A DNA stretch of 64,000 nt from Arsukibacterium ikkense (GCF_000987775.1 NZ_LAHO01000014.1:86001-150000), one strand, 5' to 3'. Numbered from the stretch's first letter, positions 53,266 to 62,999 are shown. Made by a program: numbers and translations. Notes: a model not told the origin generated them from the sequence alone.

Positions 53266-53872
53266 AGCAAAAGCCCGCTTAATTCTGGCGCATGGTGCGG
53301 GTGCGCCCTGCGATAGCCTTTTTATGAATATGTTGGCTCTGGCGCTGGCGCATTATCAAATCGAGGTGCAGCGCTTTAATTTCCCCTATATGCAGCGCAG
53401 TATTGAACTTGGCAGCAAAAGGCCGCCTGATAAAATGGCGGTGTTACAACAACATTTTATGGTACAGATTAATCAGGCCGACAGCAGCTTACCGCTATTT
53501 ATTGGCGGCAAATCGATGGGGGGCCGGGTAGCCAGTATGCTTAACTTGCTGGATGTACCGCAGGTTAAAGCAGTATTTGCCTTTGGTTATCCATTTCATC
53601 CACCAGGCAAAAGCCAGTGGCGTACCGCACATTTTGATACACTGCCGTTACCTTTACATATTGTGCAGGGTGAGCGCGACCCTTTTGGCAAACGTGCTGA
53701 ATTAGCTGAGTTAAACTGGCCGCAGGTTAAAGTACATTGGCTAACGGCAGCAGATCATGATTTTAAACCAACTAAAGCCAGCGGCTTAAACCAACAGCAA
53801 CTTATTGCGGATGCAGCCGCTTATTGTAGTGGGAAAATTGATGAAATACTTCTGGCCGGCGCTAGAAACTAG
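53246..53872 (+). CDS. Alpha/beta hydrolase (KANSL3/TEX30-like)
   Basis: The protein has 208 residues from ATG 53246, inside the end of gcvA in another frame. LILAHGAGAPCDS forms the oxyanion region, GGKSMGGRVAS the nucleophile elbow with Ser, ERDPFGKRAEL the acid and AADHDF the His. This is the small 'alpha/beta family hydrolase' group. It occupies the place where most of the DUF423 gene would be, and its end runs into a remnant of that gene. Confidence 0.85.
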   Translation: MPLPLIKAKARLILAHGAGAPCDSLFMNMLALALAHYQIEVQRFNFPYMQRSIELGSKRPPDKMAVLQQHFMVQINQADSSLPLFIGGKSMGGRVASMLNLLDVPQVKAVFAFGYPFHPPGKSQWRTAHFDTLPLPLHIVQGERDPFGKRAELAELNWPQVKVHWLTAADHDFKPTKASGLNQQQLIADAAAYCSGKIDEILLAGARN

Positions 53873-53973
53873 AGAAATTTTACATTTCCGCCTTAGCGCC
53901 GATAGGTGGACAAATTTTGATTATTGGCTGGTTGATGCTTGTAATAAGCGCCTGGCAAAAGGATGTTAAATGA
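53866..53973 (+). pseudogene. 3' remnant of a DUF423 (ygdD) gene
   Basis: A frame without start codon encodes FYISALAPIGG and IIGWLMLVISAW and ends in TGA 53971-53973, which overlaps the rlmM ATG as ATGA. P-I/F-GG followed by a GW-ML helix is the C-terminus of DUF423 membrane proteins. In E. coli and relatives that gene (ygdD) lies between gcvA and rlmM. Only the last ~35 codons survive here; the rest is replaced by the hydrolase. Confidence 0.75.
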
Positions 53974-55052
53974 AACAACTACTATTGTACTGTCGGGCTG
54001 GTTTTGAAAAAGAATGTGCGGCGGAAATTCAGGATAAAGCCAGTAGCTATGATGTTTTTGGTTTTTGCAAACTCACTGCGAATTCAGCTTATGTTATTTT
54101 TGAAGCTTATGATGCTGACGGGCTGGCTGAGTTTTACCGCGATTATCCGTTTGAACAGTTTATCTTTATTCGCCAGTGGAGCTTGTTGCAGGCTGAATTA
54201 CTAGAGCTGCCGCCAGCTGATCGTATCGCACCGGTAATAGCAGCAGTGCTGGCTGCTGAGTTGAACGGCTGTGGCGAGCTAAGGGTAGAATATCCTGAAA
54301 CTAACGACGGTAAAACATTGTCGACGCTGGCACGCAAGCTCACTGTGCCGCTGCGCCAGGCGCTGCGCCAGGCTGGCGTTATGCTGCCCAAAGAGCAAAA
54401 GCGGGCACCGGTGCTGCATGTGTTTTTGTTGAGCGGCCAGCAAGGCTATGTTGGCTTGTCATATCCGGAGAACAACAGCCCGCTGGAAAATGGCATTATG
54501 CGGCTGAAATTTCCCAATGAAGCACCCAGTCGCAGCACTTTAAAGCTTGAAGAGGCCTTCCTGCAGTTTATTCCAAAACCTGAATGGGACAAACGCCTGG
54601 GTGGTGGGTTAAATGCGGTTGATTTAGGTGCGAGCCCAGGTGGTTGGACTTATCAACTGGTAAAGCGCAGCATGATGGTTACGGCTATAGATAATGGCCC
54701 TATGGCGGAATCGCTAATGCAAACCGGCCAGGTTAAGCATTTAACTGTCGATGGTTTTAAGTTTGAGCCGCAAAAAAAGAATGTGTATTGGGTTGTCTGC
54801 GACATGATTGAGCAGCCACAGCGGGTGGCAGAACGGATGGGAGATTGGCTGATTAATGGCTGGTGTCAGGAAACAATATTTAACTTAAAACTGCCGATGA
54901 AAAAACGCTATGAAACCGTAACGGATATATTGGCTCTGCTTGAGCAGCGCCTGCTAGATGCAGATATTAAGTATCGCTTACAAGTTAAGCACCTGTACCA
55001 TGACCGTGAAGAAGTTACGGTACACGTGCAAAACCGGGTATTAAAGTTCTGA
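53970..55052 (+). CDS. rlmM: 23S rRNA 2'-O-ribose C2498 methyltransferase
   Basis: The 360-residue protein has an N-terminal THUMP-like region and a C-terminal RrmJ-like SAM domain (VDLGASPGGWTYQLVKR, VDGFKFEP, WVVCDMIEQP, FNLKLPMKKRYE) with the K-D-K catalytic set. It methylates C2498 of 23S rRNA. An AAAAGGA site lies in the DUF423 remnant directly before the ATG. Confidence 0.96.
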   Translation: MKQLLLYCRAGFEKECAAEIQDKASSYDVFGFCKLTANSAYVIFEAYDADGLAEFYRDYPFEQFIFIRQWSLLQAELLELPPADRIAPVIAAVLAAELNGCGELRVEYPETNDGKTLSTLARKLTVPLRQALRQAGVMLPKEQKRAPVLHVFLLSGQQGYVGLSYPENNSPLENGIMRLKFPNEAPSRSTLKLEEAFLQFIPKPEWDKRLGGGLNAVDLGASPGGWTYQLVKRSMMVTAIDNGPMAESLMQTGQVKHLTVDGFKFEPQKKNVYWVVCDMIEQPQRVAERMGDWLINGWCQETIFNLKLPMKKRYETVTDILALLEQRLLDADIKYRLQVKHLYHDREEVTVHVQNRVLKF

Positions 55053-55072
55053 TCTTTATTATCAAGTCTAAT

Positions 55073-55102
55073 AACTCAGTGCTGACTATTCAGCGCTGAG
55101 TT
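55073..55102. terminator. Hairpin in the convergent rlmM / nuclease gap
   Basis: AACTCAGTGCTGA-CTAT-TCAGCGCTGAGTT forms a 13-bp stem with one mismatch. No T-run follows; it covers the stop codon of the gene on the minus strand. Its use as a bidirectional transcript end is plausible only. Confidence 0.4.
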
Positions 55103-56267
55103 CAAGCTTCACCCAAACCAGGCGATGATCTGAGCTGGCATCACGGCTGCCTACCAACGGGTAATCGGGGGTGTTTTTTGCCGGCCAGAACACGCCACCT
55201 TCTTTAATATTGAAGCCAAAGTCAGACGCCAGTACATAATCTGCCCGCATGCGCCAGCTGGCAGTATGGTATTGCGCGAACTTACGCTCTGGCGTGTGTT
55301 CTGCGCCGCCTAAACTGGCAGGGGTAAAGCTGTTATCTATTCTGCGGTGGTTAACCAGAGAGCGGATGGCGCTATGAATGGCATCACCTTCAGCTTCGGC
55401 AGAGGCATTTAAATCACCCAGCAATACAAAGCGACGGTTTTCAGCAAGGCCACCGTTATTGCCGTTGTCATCATAAATGTAACCTGCGTTACCTGGATTC
55501 AGATAATCAATCCAGAAGCGGATTTCATCGTGGTTGCGAATGCCATTGCGATTTTCCGGGCCATCAAACACCGGTGGCGTTGGATGGCTGGCCAGAAAAT
55601 GAACTGATGTATTGCCAACGATTACCGGTACATCCCAGTGAGATTTTGACGACAAAGGCATCTGCTGCCAGGCGTCATCGCTATACCATGGGCTGCCATC
55701 AGCTTTTTGGGTCGGCATAAAGTCTGGCATATCGCGCCACTTAAAATGTTGAAAAGTTCTGACATTAGCATGATCAATCGGGTACTTAGATAAGATCGCC
55801 ATACCATACTGGCCTGGATAAAAGCCGTAGCCCCAGGCATCGGCGCCGACACCCGTTGCCTGGCCATCATTGTCCAGATCAAAGGGGCTGGGCTGGCCGG
55901 TATTGACAGTTGCATAAAAGAAATAAGGGTAGTCTATCGGCTTACTGCCGTGTTGTGACTGATTCAGATAATTCTTGATAAAGGCTGCAACACCCTGCTT
56001 GGGATCTTCGATGTAGTCAAATTCATTTAGCAACAGCACATCTGGCCTTACACGCTGAATGATAGCGGCAATATTTTGCACCTGCGGGTTATTGCCATTA
56101 GCCAGAATGCTCGCCAGCACGGTGTTGTCACCGGTTTCACCACTGGGCAGGTAGTTGCTGGCCTCCATGCTTACATTGAAAGTAGCGACTTTAATATCAG
56201 TAACTTGTTCGGCCATTGTTACTCCGGATAATAACAGTAAAAAGCCCAAAAAAAGAGAGTCAGACAT
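55086..56267 (-). CDS. Secreted endonuclease/exonuclease/phosphatase-family protein
   Basis: The protein has 393 residues from ATG 56267, followed by a signal peptide (LFLGFLLLLSGVTMAEQ). The EEP fold shows the catalytic Glu in VLLLNEFDYIED, Asn in IKVATFNVS, GDLNASAEAEGD and SDHRLVWVKL. Such secreted members are phosphodiesterases or phosphatases. Two sites resembling Pho boxes lie on its strand upstream (56407-56424 and 56472-56489), which would fit phosphate scavenging. The start is uncertain, as no clear ribosome site is seen. Confidence 0.85.
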   Translation of the reverse strand: MSDSLFLGFLLLLSGVTMAEQVTDIKVATFNVSMEASNYLPSGETGDNTVLASILANGNNPQVQNIAAIIQRVRPDVLLLNEFDYIEDPKQGVAAFIKNYLNQSQHGSKPIDYPYFFYATVNTGQPSPFDLDNDGQATGVGADAWGYGFYPGQYGMAILSKYPIDHANVRTFQHFKWRDMPDFMPTQKADGSPWYSDDAWQQMPLSSKSHWDVPVIVGNTSVHFLASHPTPPVFDGPENRNGIRNHDEIRFWIDYLNPGNAGYIYDDNGNNGGLAENRRFVLLGDLNASAEAEGDAIHSAIRSLVNHRRIDNSFTPASLGGAEHTPERKFAQYHTASWRMRADYVLASDFGFNIKEGGVFWPAKNTPDYPLVGSRDASSDHRLVWVKLELSAE

Positions 56268-56582
56268 AAGGGAATAGTTGTATTGATAGCGGGCGTACAG
56301 CATAACCAAGCTATTAACGAAACACCAGCGCAGTGCAGATTTATGCAAAAAAATGATATTTTTTAACCAATTTAAGGGGGGATTGTTCGCAACTCTGACC
56401 AGCCATGTTACACTTGCGTGACAGGTGGCGTTTGACCAAAGAAGGACTTAAAAGTTCCCGGTTAAATTGCAGTGTAACTAAAATGACATAAAACTTAGTT
56501 ACACTTACTCCCCAAATTGAAAGCAGCCTTTGTATTTCAAACGGAATTAAAACACAACTATCAACTACCAGGTGAAAACGAT
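56268..56582. promoter_or_regulatory. Divergent promoter region, EEP protein and TonB receptor
   Basis: This 315-bp gap holds an 11-bp perfect inverted repeat AGTGTAACTAA (56471-56481) / TTAGTTACACT (56495-56505). A third copy of GTTACACTT lies at 56407-56415. On the minus strand CTGTCAC-GCAA-GTGTAAC (56424-56407) and ATGTCAT-TTTA-GTTACAC (56489-56472) resemble two Pho boxes (CTGTCAT-N4-CTGTCAC), each about 12 of 18 positions. Confidence 0.45.
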
Positions 56583-59500
56583 ATGAAAATAAGACATATA
56601 GCGTTGGCAGTAACACTTGCGCTCGGTGTTAGCAACATGGTGTATGCTGATACCTCTTCTGCAATTCGTGGTAATGTTGTTACGGCAACAGGTGAGGTTG
56701 CGGCAAATGCACGCGTAGAGATTTTACACGTACCGTCAGGTACCCGCTCCGTGGCAACAACTAACCAAAGTGGTGCTTTTGCCAGCACCGGCTTAAGGGT
56801 AGGTGGCCCTTACACTATTACTTTCACCAGCCCTGCAGGTGTAAAAACGTACAACAATATTTTCATTTCGTTAGGCGAGTCGTTTCGTCTGAATGCGGAA
56901 TTAGAGTCAGTGCAGCAGGTAGAGCGTATCGCTGTTACCGGCACCGCCATTTTAGCCGGCAATACTGGCAGCAGCAGTTACTTTAACGCAGCAGATGTTG
57001 CAAACAGCCCGAGCTTTGACCGCGATATCAAAGATATTGTGCGCAATAACCCTTTAGCGGTATTAACGGCTAAAGACGGTGAACTGGTTGTTGCCGGTAC
57101 TAACCCACGGTTTAACAGCATTAGTATTGATGGCATAGCGCAAAATGATGACTTTGGCTTAAATGCCAATGGCTACCCCACTACCCGTTCACCTATTTCT
57201 CTGGAAGCAATTGATCAAATCACTATCGATGTATCGCCATTTAACGCGAAAGACAGTGGCTTCCAGGGTGCAAAAATCAATGCAGTAACCAAGTCTGGTA
57301 CTAATGATTTTTCTGGCTCATTATTTTATGAAACACAAAGCGACAAATGGGCCGGTACGCCAAAAGAAGGCCGGTTTGAGCGTCCGTTGCAGTTCGATGA
57401 AACCACCTGGGGTGCTACAGCAGGTGGTGCAGTTATTAAGGATAAATTGTTCTACTTTGTGTCTTACGAGTTTTATGAAGCTGATACCCCATTAGAATGG
57501 GGCCCGGCAGGTGCAGGTGCAGCAAACAGCACGGTAGCCACCTTAGCTGACTATGAAGCCGTTCGTCGTATTGCCCAAAGCGTATACGGTGTTGATGCCG
57601 GCAGCTGGGATTTATCACCAATTACCGATGACAAGAAATTATTAGTGAAGCTTGACTGGAATATTAGTCAGGACCACCGTGCTGCAATGACGTATCAGTA
57701 CAATAAAGGTAACAGAACAGCAAATACTACCGGGCGGGCAGATCGCTTGCGCTTGTCGTCACAGTGGTATAACCGGATTGAAGAGTTAAATAACTATGCG
57801 TTTAAACTTTATTCTGACTGGACGCCTGATTTCTCCACCCGGTTAAGCTTAACCTATATTGATAACCCAACAACTCAGGCCTCTTTTGGTGATTACGGTG
57901 ATGTTACCGTGAATATCGGTGTTGGTAGTAACGCTGTTGGTCTTGGCTCTGATTTTTCCCGCCATTCAAATGATTTAAGAAAAAAATCAACTATTTTAGC
58001 TTTTGACGCTGACTATCTGATTGGTGATCACAACTTAAGCTTCGGTTATCAGTTCAAGCGTTTAGATATTTTTAACCTGTTCTTACAAAATACTAAGGGT
58101 GCTTATACCTTTGACAGCCTGGAAGATTTTGAGAACAGACAAGCATCACGTTTAATATATCAGAATGCGACATCATTAAACCCTGATGATGCAGCTGCTG
58201 AATTTGTGCGTGATGAGCATGCCATTTATGTTCATGATCAATGGTTTATTACTGATGATATTCAAATTGATATGGGCTTGCGTTATGAAATGCTCGCTTC
58301 AAGTGACCGCCCTAAGTTTAACCAGCAAGCCAAAGAACGTACCGGTTTTGATAATACTGAAAACCTGGATGGCGTAGGTATTTTACTACCGCGTTTTGGC
58401 ATTAAATGGGATGTGGACACGGATCTGACTGTGCGTGGCGGTATTGGCCGGTTCTCTGGCGGCCAGCCAACCGTTTGGGTGTCAAACTCCTATTCAAACC
58501 CGGGCGTAGGTATTGCGCGTTTTGATGTGCGAAATACTGCGAACAACCCGCTGGCTGCGGCATTAAGTGGTGTTAGTATTGATGATGTACCACAAGCGTT
58601 TAAAGATGCTGTGGCTAACTCAACAGTATTTGCCGGCACCAACTTTACAGATCCAAACTTTAAGTTGCCATCAGATTGGCGGGTGCAAATTGCAGCCGAT
58701 TATCTGATTAATATTCCTTACATTGCTGACAATGTAATGTGGACAACCGAGTATCAATACAAAAAGTCAGAGAATACAGCGTTTTGGATTGACCCAAGCC
58801 TAACAGGCAAAGAAGCTGGCACTACCGCCGATGGCCAACGGATTATTTATAATGCCACGCAGCCACGCGATATTATGCTGACCAATGCTGATGCGGAAGG
58901 TCGCTCTAAAGTGTTTACTACTATGCTGAGTAAAGCCTGGGATAACGGCATCCGGGTAACAACCTCTTATGCTAATCAGGATATTACCGATGCGCATACC
59001 AGTACCAGCTCAACCGCAAGTAGTAACTATGGTTTTAATACCACCATTAACCGTAATGAAGCGGTAGTTGGCCGGTCGGCTTTTGAAACAGAACACCGTT
59101 TTGTGGTTAACTTTGGCTATGAGCATGAGTTCTTTGCGGGTTATAAGACAAACGTCAATATGTTTTACGAGCGTCGTTCAGGTAAGCCAATTACGTACTT
59201 CTTAAATGGTAACAACGGTAACTTTAACAATAGTACGGGCTTTGGTAACCCTTACGACTTGTTAAGCCCGGGCACTACCTCGAACTCTATGCTGGCGTAT
59301 ATTCCAACAGCGAATGACCCGAACGTGGTGTTTGTATCTGATGCAGCGCGCACCAGCTTTTTTGAAACCATTAATGCACTTGGTTTAGATAAGTATGCTG
59401 GTGGTTATGCCCCTCGCGGCGCTAGCACTACGCCATGGGTAACAACGTTAGACCTAAACTTCCGGCAGGAAATTCCAGGTTTAATGGATGGCCATAAAGG

Positions 59501-59726
59501 TTCTGTGTACTTCACTATTGCAAACTTCCTGAACTTACTGGATAGCTCGCAAGGCAAAGTATACGGCAGTGATTTTGGTACTATTCAGTTGGTTGATTTT
59601 ACTATTAATCCAGCTACAGGCCAGTATGTTTATGGCAATACTACCTCTAACACTAATAATTACGATAAGTTCTACAACCAATTCTCTACCTGGAGAATGA
59701 AATTGGGCGTATCTTACCGTTTCTAA
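56583..59726 (+). CDS. Oar-like TonB-dependent receptor
   Basis: The protein has 1047 residues from ATG 56583 (AGGTGAAAACG upstream). It has a signal peptide (HIALAVTLALGVSNMVYAD), a carboxypeptidase-type regulatory domain at about 24-105 (SAIRGNVVTATGEVAANARVEI), a plug (SSYFNAADV, NSISIDGIAQNDDFGLN) and a barrel ending in RMKLGVSYRF. This layout is that of the Oar/OmpA-related TonB receptors. Substrate unknown; it is divergent from a secreted EEP protein. Confidence 0.92.
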   Translation: MKIRHIALAVTLALGVSNMVYADTSSAIRGNVVTATGEVAANARVEILHVPSGTRSVATTNQSGAFASTGLRVGGPYTITFTSPAGVKTYNNIFISLGESFRLNAELESVQQVERIAVTGTAILAGNTGSSSYFNAADVANSPSFDRDIKDIVRNNPLAVLTAKDGELVVAGTNPRFNSISIDGIAQNDDFGLNANGYPTTRSPISLEAIDQITIDVSPFNAKDSGFQGAKINAVTKSGTNDFSGSLFYETQSDKWAGTPKEGRFERPLQFDETTWGATAGGAVIKDKLFYFVSYEFYEADTPLEWGPAGAGAANSTVATLADYEAVRRIAQSVYGVDAGSWDLSPITDDKKLLVKLDWNISQDHRAAMTYQYNKGNRTANTTGRADRLRLSSQWYNRIEELNNYAFKLYSDWTPDFSTRLSLTYIDNPTTQASFGDYGDVTVNIGVGSNAVGLGSDFSRHSNDLRKKSTILAFDADYLIGDHNLSFGYQFKRLDIFNLFLQNTKGAYTFDSLEDFENRQASRLIYQNATSLNPDDAAAEFVRDEHAIYVHDQWFITDDIQIDMGLRYEMLASSDRPKFNQQAKERTGFDNTENLDGVGILLPRFGIKWDVDTDLTVRGGIGRFSGGQPTVWVSNSYSNPGVGIARFDVRNTANNPLAAALSGVSIDDVPQAFKDAVANSTVFAGTNFTDPNFKLPSDWRVQIAADYLINIPYIADNVMWTTEYQYKKSENTAFWIDPSLTGKEAGTTADGQRIIYNATQPRDIMLTNADAEGRSKVFTTMLSKAWDNGIRVTTSYANQDITDAHTSTSSTASSNYGFNTTINRNEAVVGRSAFETEHRFVVNFGYEHEFFAGYKTNVNMFYERRSGKPITYFLNGNNGNFNNSTGFGNPYDLLSPGTTSNSMLAYIPTANDPNVVFVSDAARTSFFETINALGLDKYAGGYAPRGASTTPWVTTLDLNFRQEIPGLMDGHKGSVYFTIANFLNLLDSSQGKVYGSDFGTIQLVDFTINPATGQYVYGNTTSNTNNYDKFYNQFSTWRMKLGVSYRF

Positions 59727-59742
59727 GCATTCAGCTAGAATT

Positions 59743-59775
59743 AAAAATGCCAGTCAGTTGACTGGCATTTTTTTT
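59743..59775 (+). terminator. Terminator of the Oar-like receptor gene
   Basis: AAAAATGCCAGTCA-GT-TGACTGGCATTTTT is a long perfect stem followed by further T residues. Confidence 0.93.
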
Positions 59776-59847
59776 AGCTATTTTTATTTCTATCTGCAGC
59801 ATTATTAGCGATAATCGCCAGCTGTTTTGTTAAAACTAGGCGAGCTT

Positions 59848-60480
59848 GTGGCTAAAAATACCATTATTGCGATTGCTGGTGCTTCGGCTTCTGGTAAAAG
59901 TTTATTCGCATCGACGGTTTATCAGGAGTTGGTGGCTGAGTTAGGTGGTGAGCGGATTGCTATTTTATCTGAAGATGCCTATTACCGCGATCAGAGCCAT
60001 TTATCTTTTGATCAGCGAATTCTGACCAATTATGATCATCCCTCAGCCTTTGAACACGCTTTACTGGTCGAGCATTTGCAGCGTTTACGTGCTGGCCAGA
60101 GTATTGCGATGCCGCAATACAGTTACAAACTGCACACCAGGCTGGACGAAACTATTAAAGTACAGGCCGCTAAAGTAATTTTAGTGGAGGGTATACTGCT
60201 ACTGAATGATGAAAAGCTGCGCCAGCAGTTTGATATCAGCGTCTTTATGGACACGCCACTTGATATATGTTTACTGCGACGGATAAAACGTGATTTAGAA
60301 GACCGTGGCAGAAGCCTGGCCTCGGTAACTGAACAATACGAAACAACAGTGCGGCCTGCTTTTTTTGAATTTATAGCGCCCTCAAAGCAATATGCTGATT
60401 TGGTCGTTACCCGGGGCGGTAAAAACCAGATTGCAATTGATATTATAAAAGCAAAAATCCGCCAGTTACTGGCAGAATAA
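59848..60480 (+). CDS. udk: Uridine kinase
   Basis: The protein has 210 residues from GTG 59848, which has AGGCGAG upstream; TTG 59827 is an alternative. P-loop GASASGKS, the [15 protein letters not shown] segment, [23 protein letters not shown] and the lid [13 protein letters not shown] match uridine/cytidine kinases. It phosphorylates uridine in salvage. The nucleoside transporter gene follows 20 bp later. Confidence 0.93.
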   Translation: MAKNTIIAIAGASASGKSLFASTVYQELVAELGGERIAILSEDAYYRDQSHLSFDQRILTNYDHPSAFEHALLVEHLQRLRAGQSIAMPQYSYKLHTRLDETIKVQAAKVILVEGILLLNDEKLRQQFDISVFMDTPLDICLLRRIKRDLEDRGRSLASVTEQYETTVRPAFFEFIAPSKQYADLVVTRGGKNQIAIDIIKAKIRQLLAE

Positions 60481-60500
60481 GAATAATCAGGGAATAACAT

Positions 60501-61709
60501 ATGATGGGAATAGTGGGCATTTTCGCCCTGTTATTAGTGGCTATTGCGGCATCTGCGCATCGCAGCCGTATCAACTGGCGTACCGTTGGTGGGGCTTTCG
60601 CTATTCAGTTAGCGATTGGTGCCTTCGTGTTGTATGTGCCTTTTGGCCAGGAAGTGTTGTACAGCATCTCGCAGGTGGTTGCTAATGTTATCGGTTATGC
60701 CAATGCCGGTATTCAGTTCTTATTTGGTGACTTAGGTAACTTTTCGCAGGGCTTTATTTTTGCCATTCATGTATTAACCATTATTATCTTTTTCTCATCG
60801 TTAATTGCGGTGTTGTACCATATTGGTTTGATGAGCTGGGTGATCCGCTTAATTGGCGGTGGTTTACAAAAACTGCTGGGTACCAGCCGACCAGAGTCGA
60901 TGTCAGCCGCGGCCAATATTTTTGTTGGTCAGACCGAAGCGCCCTTAGTGGTTAAGCCGTTTATTCCAACGATGACCCGCTCTGAATTATTCGCAGTAAT
61001 GGTCGGCGGCCTGGCCTCAGTGGCCGGTTCAGTGCTGGCAGGTTATGCGGGCTTGGGCATTGAGCTAAAGTACCTGATAGCTGCCAGCTTTATGGCCGCG
61101 CCGGGTGGTTTTTTAATGGCCAAAATAATACTGCCTGAAACTGAACAGCCCAAAAATGAATTAACTGAAATCAGCACCGAAAAGCCGCACACTAACGTTA
61201 TTGATGCCGCAGCAGCAGGGGCGTCCAGCGGCATGCAATTGGCACTGAATGTTGGCGCTATGCTGCTGGCTTTTGTTGGCTTAATCGCTCTGGTCAATGG
61301 CATTGTTGGTGGTGTCGGCGGTTGGTTTGGCATCGACAACCTGACCCTGCAACTTATTTTTGGCTATGTGTTCCAGCCACTGGCGTTTATTCTGGGCGTA
61401 TCCTGGGATGAAGCGCGGTTGGCAGGCAGCTTTATTGGACAGAAGCTGGTTATTAATGAATTTGTCGCATACCTCGACTTTGTGCAGGTGAAAGAGCAGT
61501 TAAGCGCACATACACAGGTAATAGTTACTATTGCCTTGTGTGGTTTCGCTAACTTTTCGTCAATTGCCATTCTATTAGGTGGCCTGGGCGGTATGGCGCC
61601 GGGTCGTCGGGCTGATATTGCGCAGCTGGGTTTAAAAGCCCTGCTTGCAGCGACATTGGCTAATTTAATGAGCGCTGCAATTGCAGGGTTCTTTTTTTCC
61701 TTAGGCTAA
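60501..61709 (+). CDS. nupC: Concentrative nucleoside transporter, NupC family
   Basis: The 402-residue protein has about eight to ten helices and family motifs [41 protein letters not shown] and [21 protein letters not shown]. It brings in nucleosides with protons or sodium at the inner membrane. With udk it forms an uptake-and-salvage unit. AGGGAATAACAT precedes ATG 60501. Confidence 0.95.
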   Translation: MMGIVGIFALLLVAIAASAHRSRINWRTVGGAFAIQLAIGAFVLYVPFGQEVLYSISQVVANVIGYANAGIQFLFGDLGNFSQGFIFAIHVLTIIIFFSSLIAVLYHIGLMSWVIRLIGGGLQKLLGTSRPESMSAAANIFVGQTEAPLVVKPFIPTMTRSELFAVMVGGLASVAGSVLAGYAGLGIELKYLIAASFMAAPGGFLMAKIILPETEQPKNELTEISTEKPHTNVIDAAAAGASSGMQLALNVGAMLLAFVGLIALVNGIVGGVGGWFGIDNLTLQLIFGYVFQPLAFILGVSWDEARLAGSFIGQKLVINEFVAYLDFVQVKEQLSAHTQVIVTIALCGFANFSSIAILLGGLGGMAPGRRADIAQLGLKALLAATLANLMSAAIAGFFFSLG

Positions 61710-61725
61710 CAAACAGGTCTTTTAT

Positions 61726-62673
61726 ATGACACAGCAAGTTCCAACGTTAGATATAAGACGGTTTGCCACCGACAAAGATAACTTTGTTGCCGAAATTGGC
61801 AAGGCCTACACTGAGTTTGGATTTTGTGGCATTAGCGGCCACGGTATTTCAGATGAGGTGGTAGCAAATACCTATAATATGATTAAGCAGTTTTTTGCTT
61901 TACCGAGTGATGTTAAAGCTAAGTACCATAAGCCCGGACAGGGTGGGGCGCGAGGCTATACTGCAATTGGTGTTGAAAAAGCCAAAGATTCAAACCATCC
62001 TGATCTAAAAGAATTCTGGCATGTTGGTCGTGAGCTGACAGGCCCTGCACCACACCCGAGTTTGTATCCGAATATCTGGCCTGCTGAAGTGGCTGGTTTT
62101 AAAGAGGCTACTTATACCCTTTTTACTGAACTGGAAAAGCTGGGTAACCGGGTGTTGGAGGCATTAGCGTTGTTTTTAGGCCAGCAGCAAAGTTACTTTG
62201 CTGATAAGGTTAATTACGGTAATTCTATATTGCGGCCAATCCACTATCCGCCGATTAAGGACACCTCGACAGAATCTATCCGCGCTGGCCAGCATGAAGA
62301 TATTAACCTGATTACCTTGTTAGTGGGTTCGAATGAAGCCGGGCTTGAGATACTGCGCCGCGATGGCAGCTGGTTACCGGTTACCACCATTGAAGGCACC
62401 ATAGTGGTCAATATTGGTGACATGCTGCAACGGTTAACCAACCATGTGTTGCCATCTACTACTCATCGGGTAGTTAACCCGGCTGGGGCAGCGGCAGGTG
62501 AGCCACGTTATTCTATTCCATTTTTTATGCATCCGAATCCGGATTATGTTATCGAAACGCTGGAAACCTGTATCAGCGAGCAGCGGCCTAATCGTTACCC
62601 TGAGCCCATTAACTCCAACGATTACTTAATGCAGCGTCTGGAAGAAATTGGCTTACTGAAAAAGGCTAAGTAA
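61726..62673 (+). CDS. 2-oxoglutarate/Fe(II) oxygenase, isopenicillin-N-synthase-like
   Basis: The 315-residue protein has an N-terminal DIOX_N region (FGFCGISGHGIS, KAKYHKPG) and a C-terminal catalytic core with the iron triad H-x-D (GQHEDINLITLL) and a distal His (PSTTHRVVNP), plus Arg in PRYSIPFF for 2-oxoglutarate. Bacterial members have diverse substrates, so none is assigned. It lies 16 bp after nupC and is probably co-transcribed. Confidence 0.9.
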   Translation: MTQQVPTLDIRRFATDKDNFVAEIGKAYTEFGFCGISGHGISDEVVANTYNMIKQFFALPSDVKAKYHKPGQGGARGYTAIGVEKAKDSNHPDLKEFWHVGRELTGPAPHPSLYPNIWPAEVAGFKEATYTLFTELEKLGNRVLEALALFLGQQQSYFADKVNYGNSILRPIHYPPIKDTSTESIRAGQHEDINLITLLVGSNEAGLEILRRDGSWLPVTTIEGTIVVNIGDMLQRLTNHVLPSTTHRVVNPAGAAAGEPRYSIPFFMHPNPDYVIETLETCISEQRPNRYPEPINSNDYLMQRLEEIGLLKKAK

Positions 62674-62736
62674 GCAGCAGCTTGCTCAGCAAATAAGCGA
62701 ACGAGCAAAAACGAGCAGAATAGTTGCATTCAATAG

Positions 62737-62764
62737 TTGACTAGTTTTTTTGAATAGCTATACT
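62737..62764 (+). promoter_or_regulatory. Predicted tRNA-Leu promoter
   Basis: TTGACT (62737-62742) and TATACT (62759-62764) are 16 bases apart. A GC-rich discriminator (GCTCGCC) follows, typical of stable-RNA promoters under stringent control. The tRNA begins ~50 bp downstream. Confidence 0.7.
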
Positions 62765-62812
62765 GCTCGCCATGTTAGGCACCTGGCGCAAAACGCTGGT
62801 GTTAGACATGAT

Positions 62813-62898
62813 GCAGATGTGGTGGAATTGGTAGACACGCAAGCTTCAGGTGTTTGTGCCCACAAGGCGTGAGAGTTCGAGTCTCTCCATCTGCACCA
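62813..62898 (+). tRNA. tRNA-Leu (anticodon CAG)
   Basis: The 86-nt class II tRNA has acceptor arms GCAGATG / CATCTGC, encoded discriminator A and CCA end (62895-62898), and a D arm with GGTAGAC. The anticodon stem CAAGC / GTTTG has a loop TTCAGGT (anticodon CAG), followed by a long variable arm and a T arm GAGAG-TTCGAGT-CTCTC. It reads CUG, the commonest Leu codon here. No integrase or attachment-site duplicate is seen beside it. Confidence 0.98.
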
Positions 62899-62902
62899 AA
62901 TT

Positions 62903-62924
62903 AACCGGCTAAGGCCGGTTTTTT
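62903..62924 (+). terminator. Terminator of tRNA-Leu
   Basis: AACCGGC-TAAG-GCCGGTT is a 7-bp stem followed by T residues, five bases after the CCA end. Confidence 0.88.
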
Positions 62925-62999
62925 GGTTTTTACCATCCCTGGTAAAAACCTGCTGCGCAGGCCAGCTAAAGCTGTCCAAAAACGTTCCTGACGTTTTTG
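62925..62999 (-). repeat. Intergenic hairpin element, copy D
   Basis: It holds two strong hairpins: GGTTTTTACCA-TCCC-TGGTAAAAACC (11-bp stem) and CAAAAACGT-TCCTG-ACGTTTTTG (9-bp stem). Read on the minus strand their cores are CGTCAGGAACG then CAGGGATGG, in the same order and spacing style as copy C, including a shared ACAGC...CTGGCC between the hairpins. It lies between tRNA-Leu and the convergent RimK-family gene. Confidence 0.75.

Noticed and set aside
53841..53969. A 42-codon frame starting ATG AAA TAC before rlmM
   Set aside because: The alternative frame over the same bases reads as the DUF423 C-terminus and ends in the ATGA overlap with rlmM, which is far better supported.
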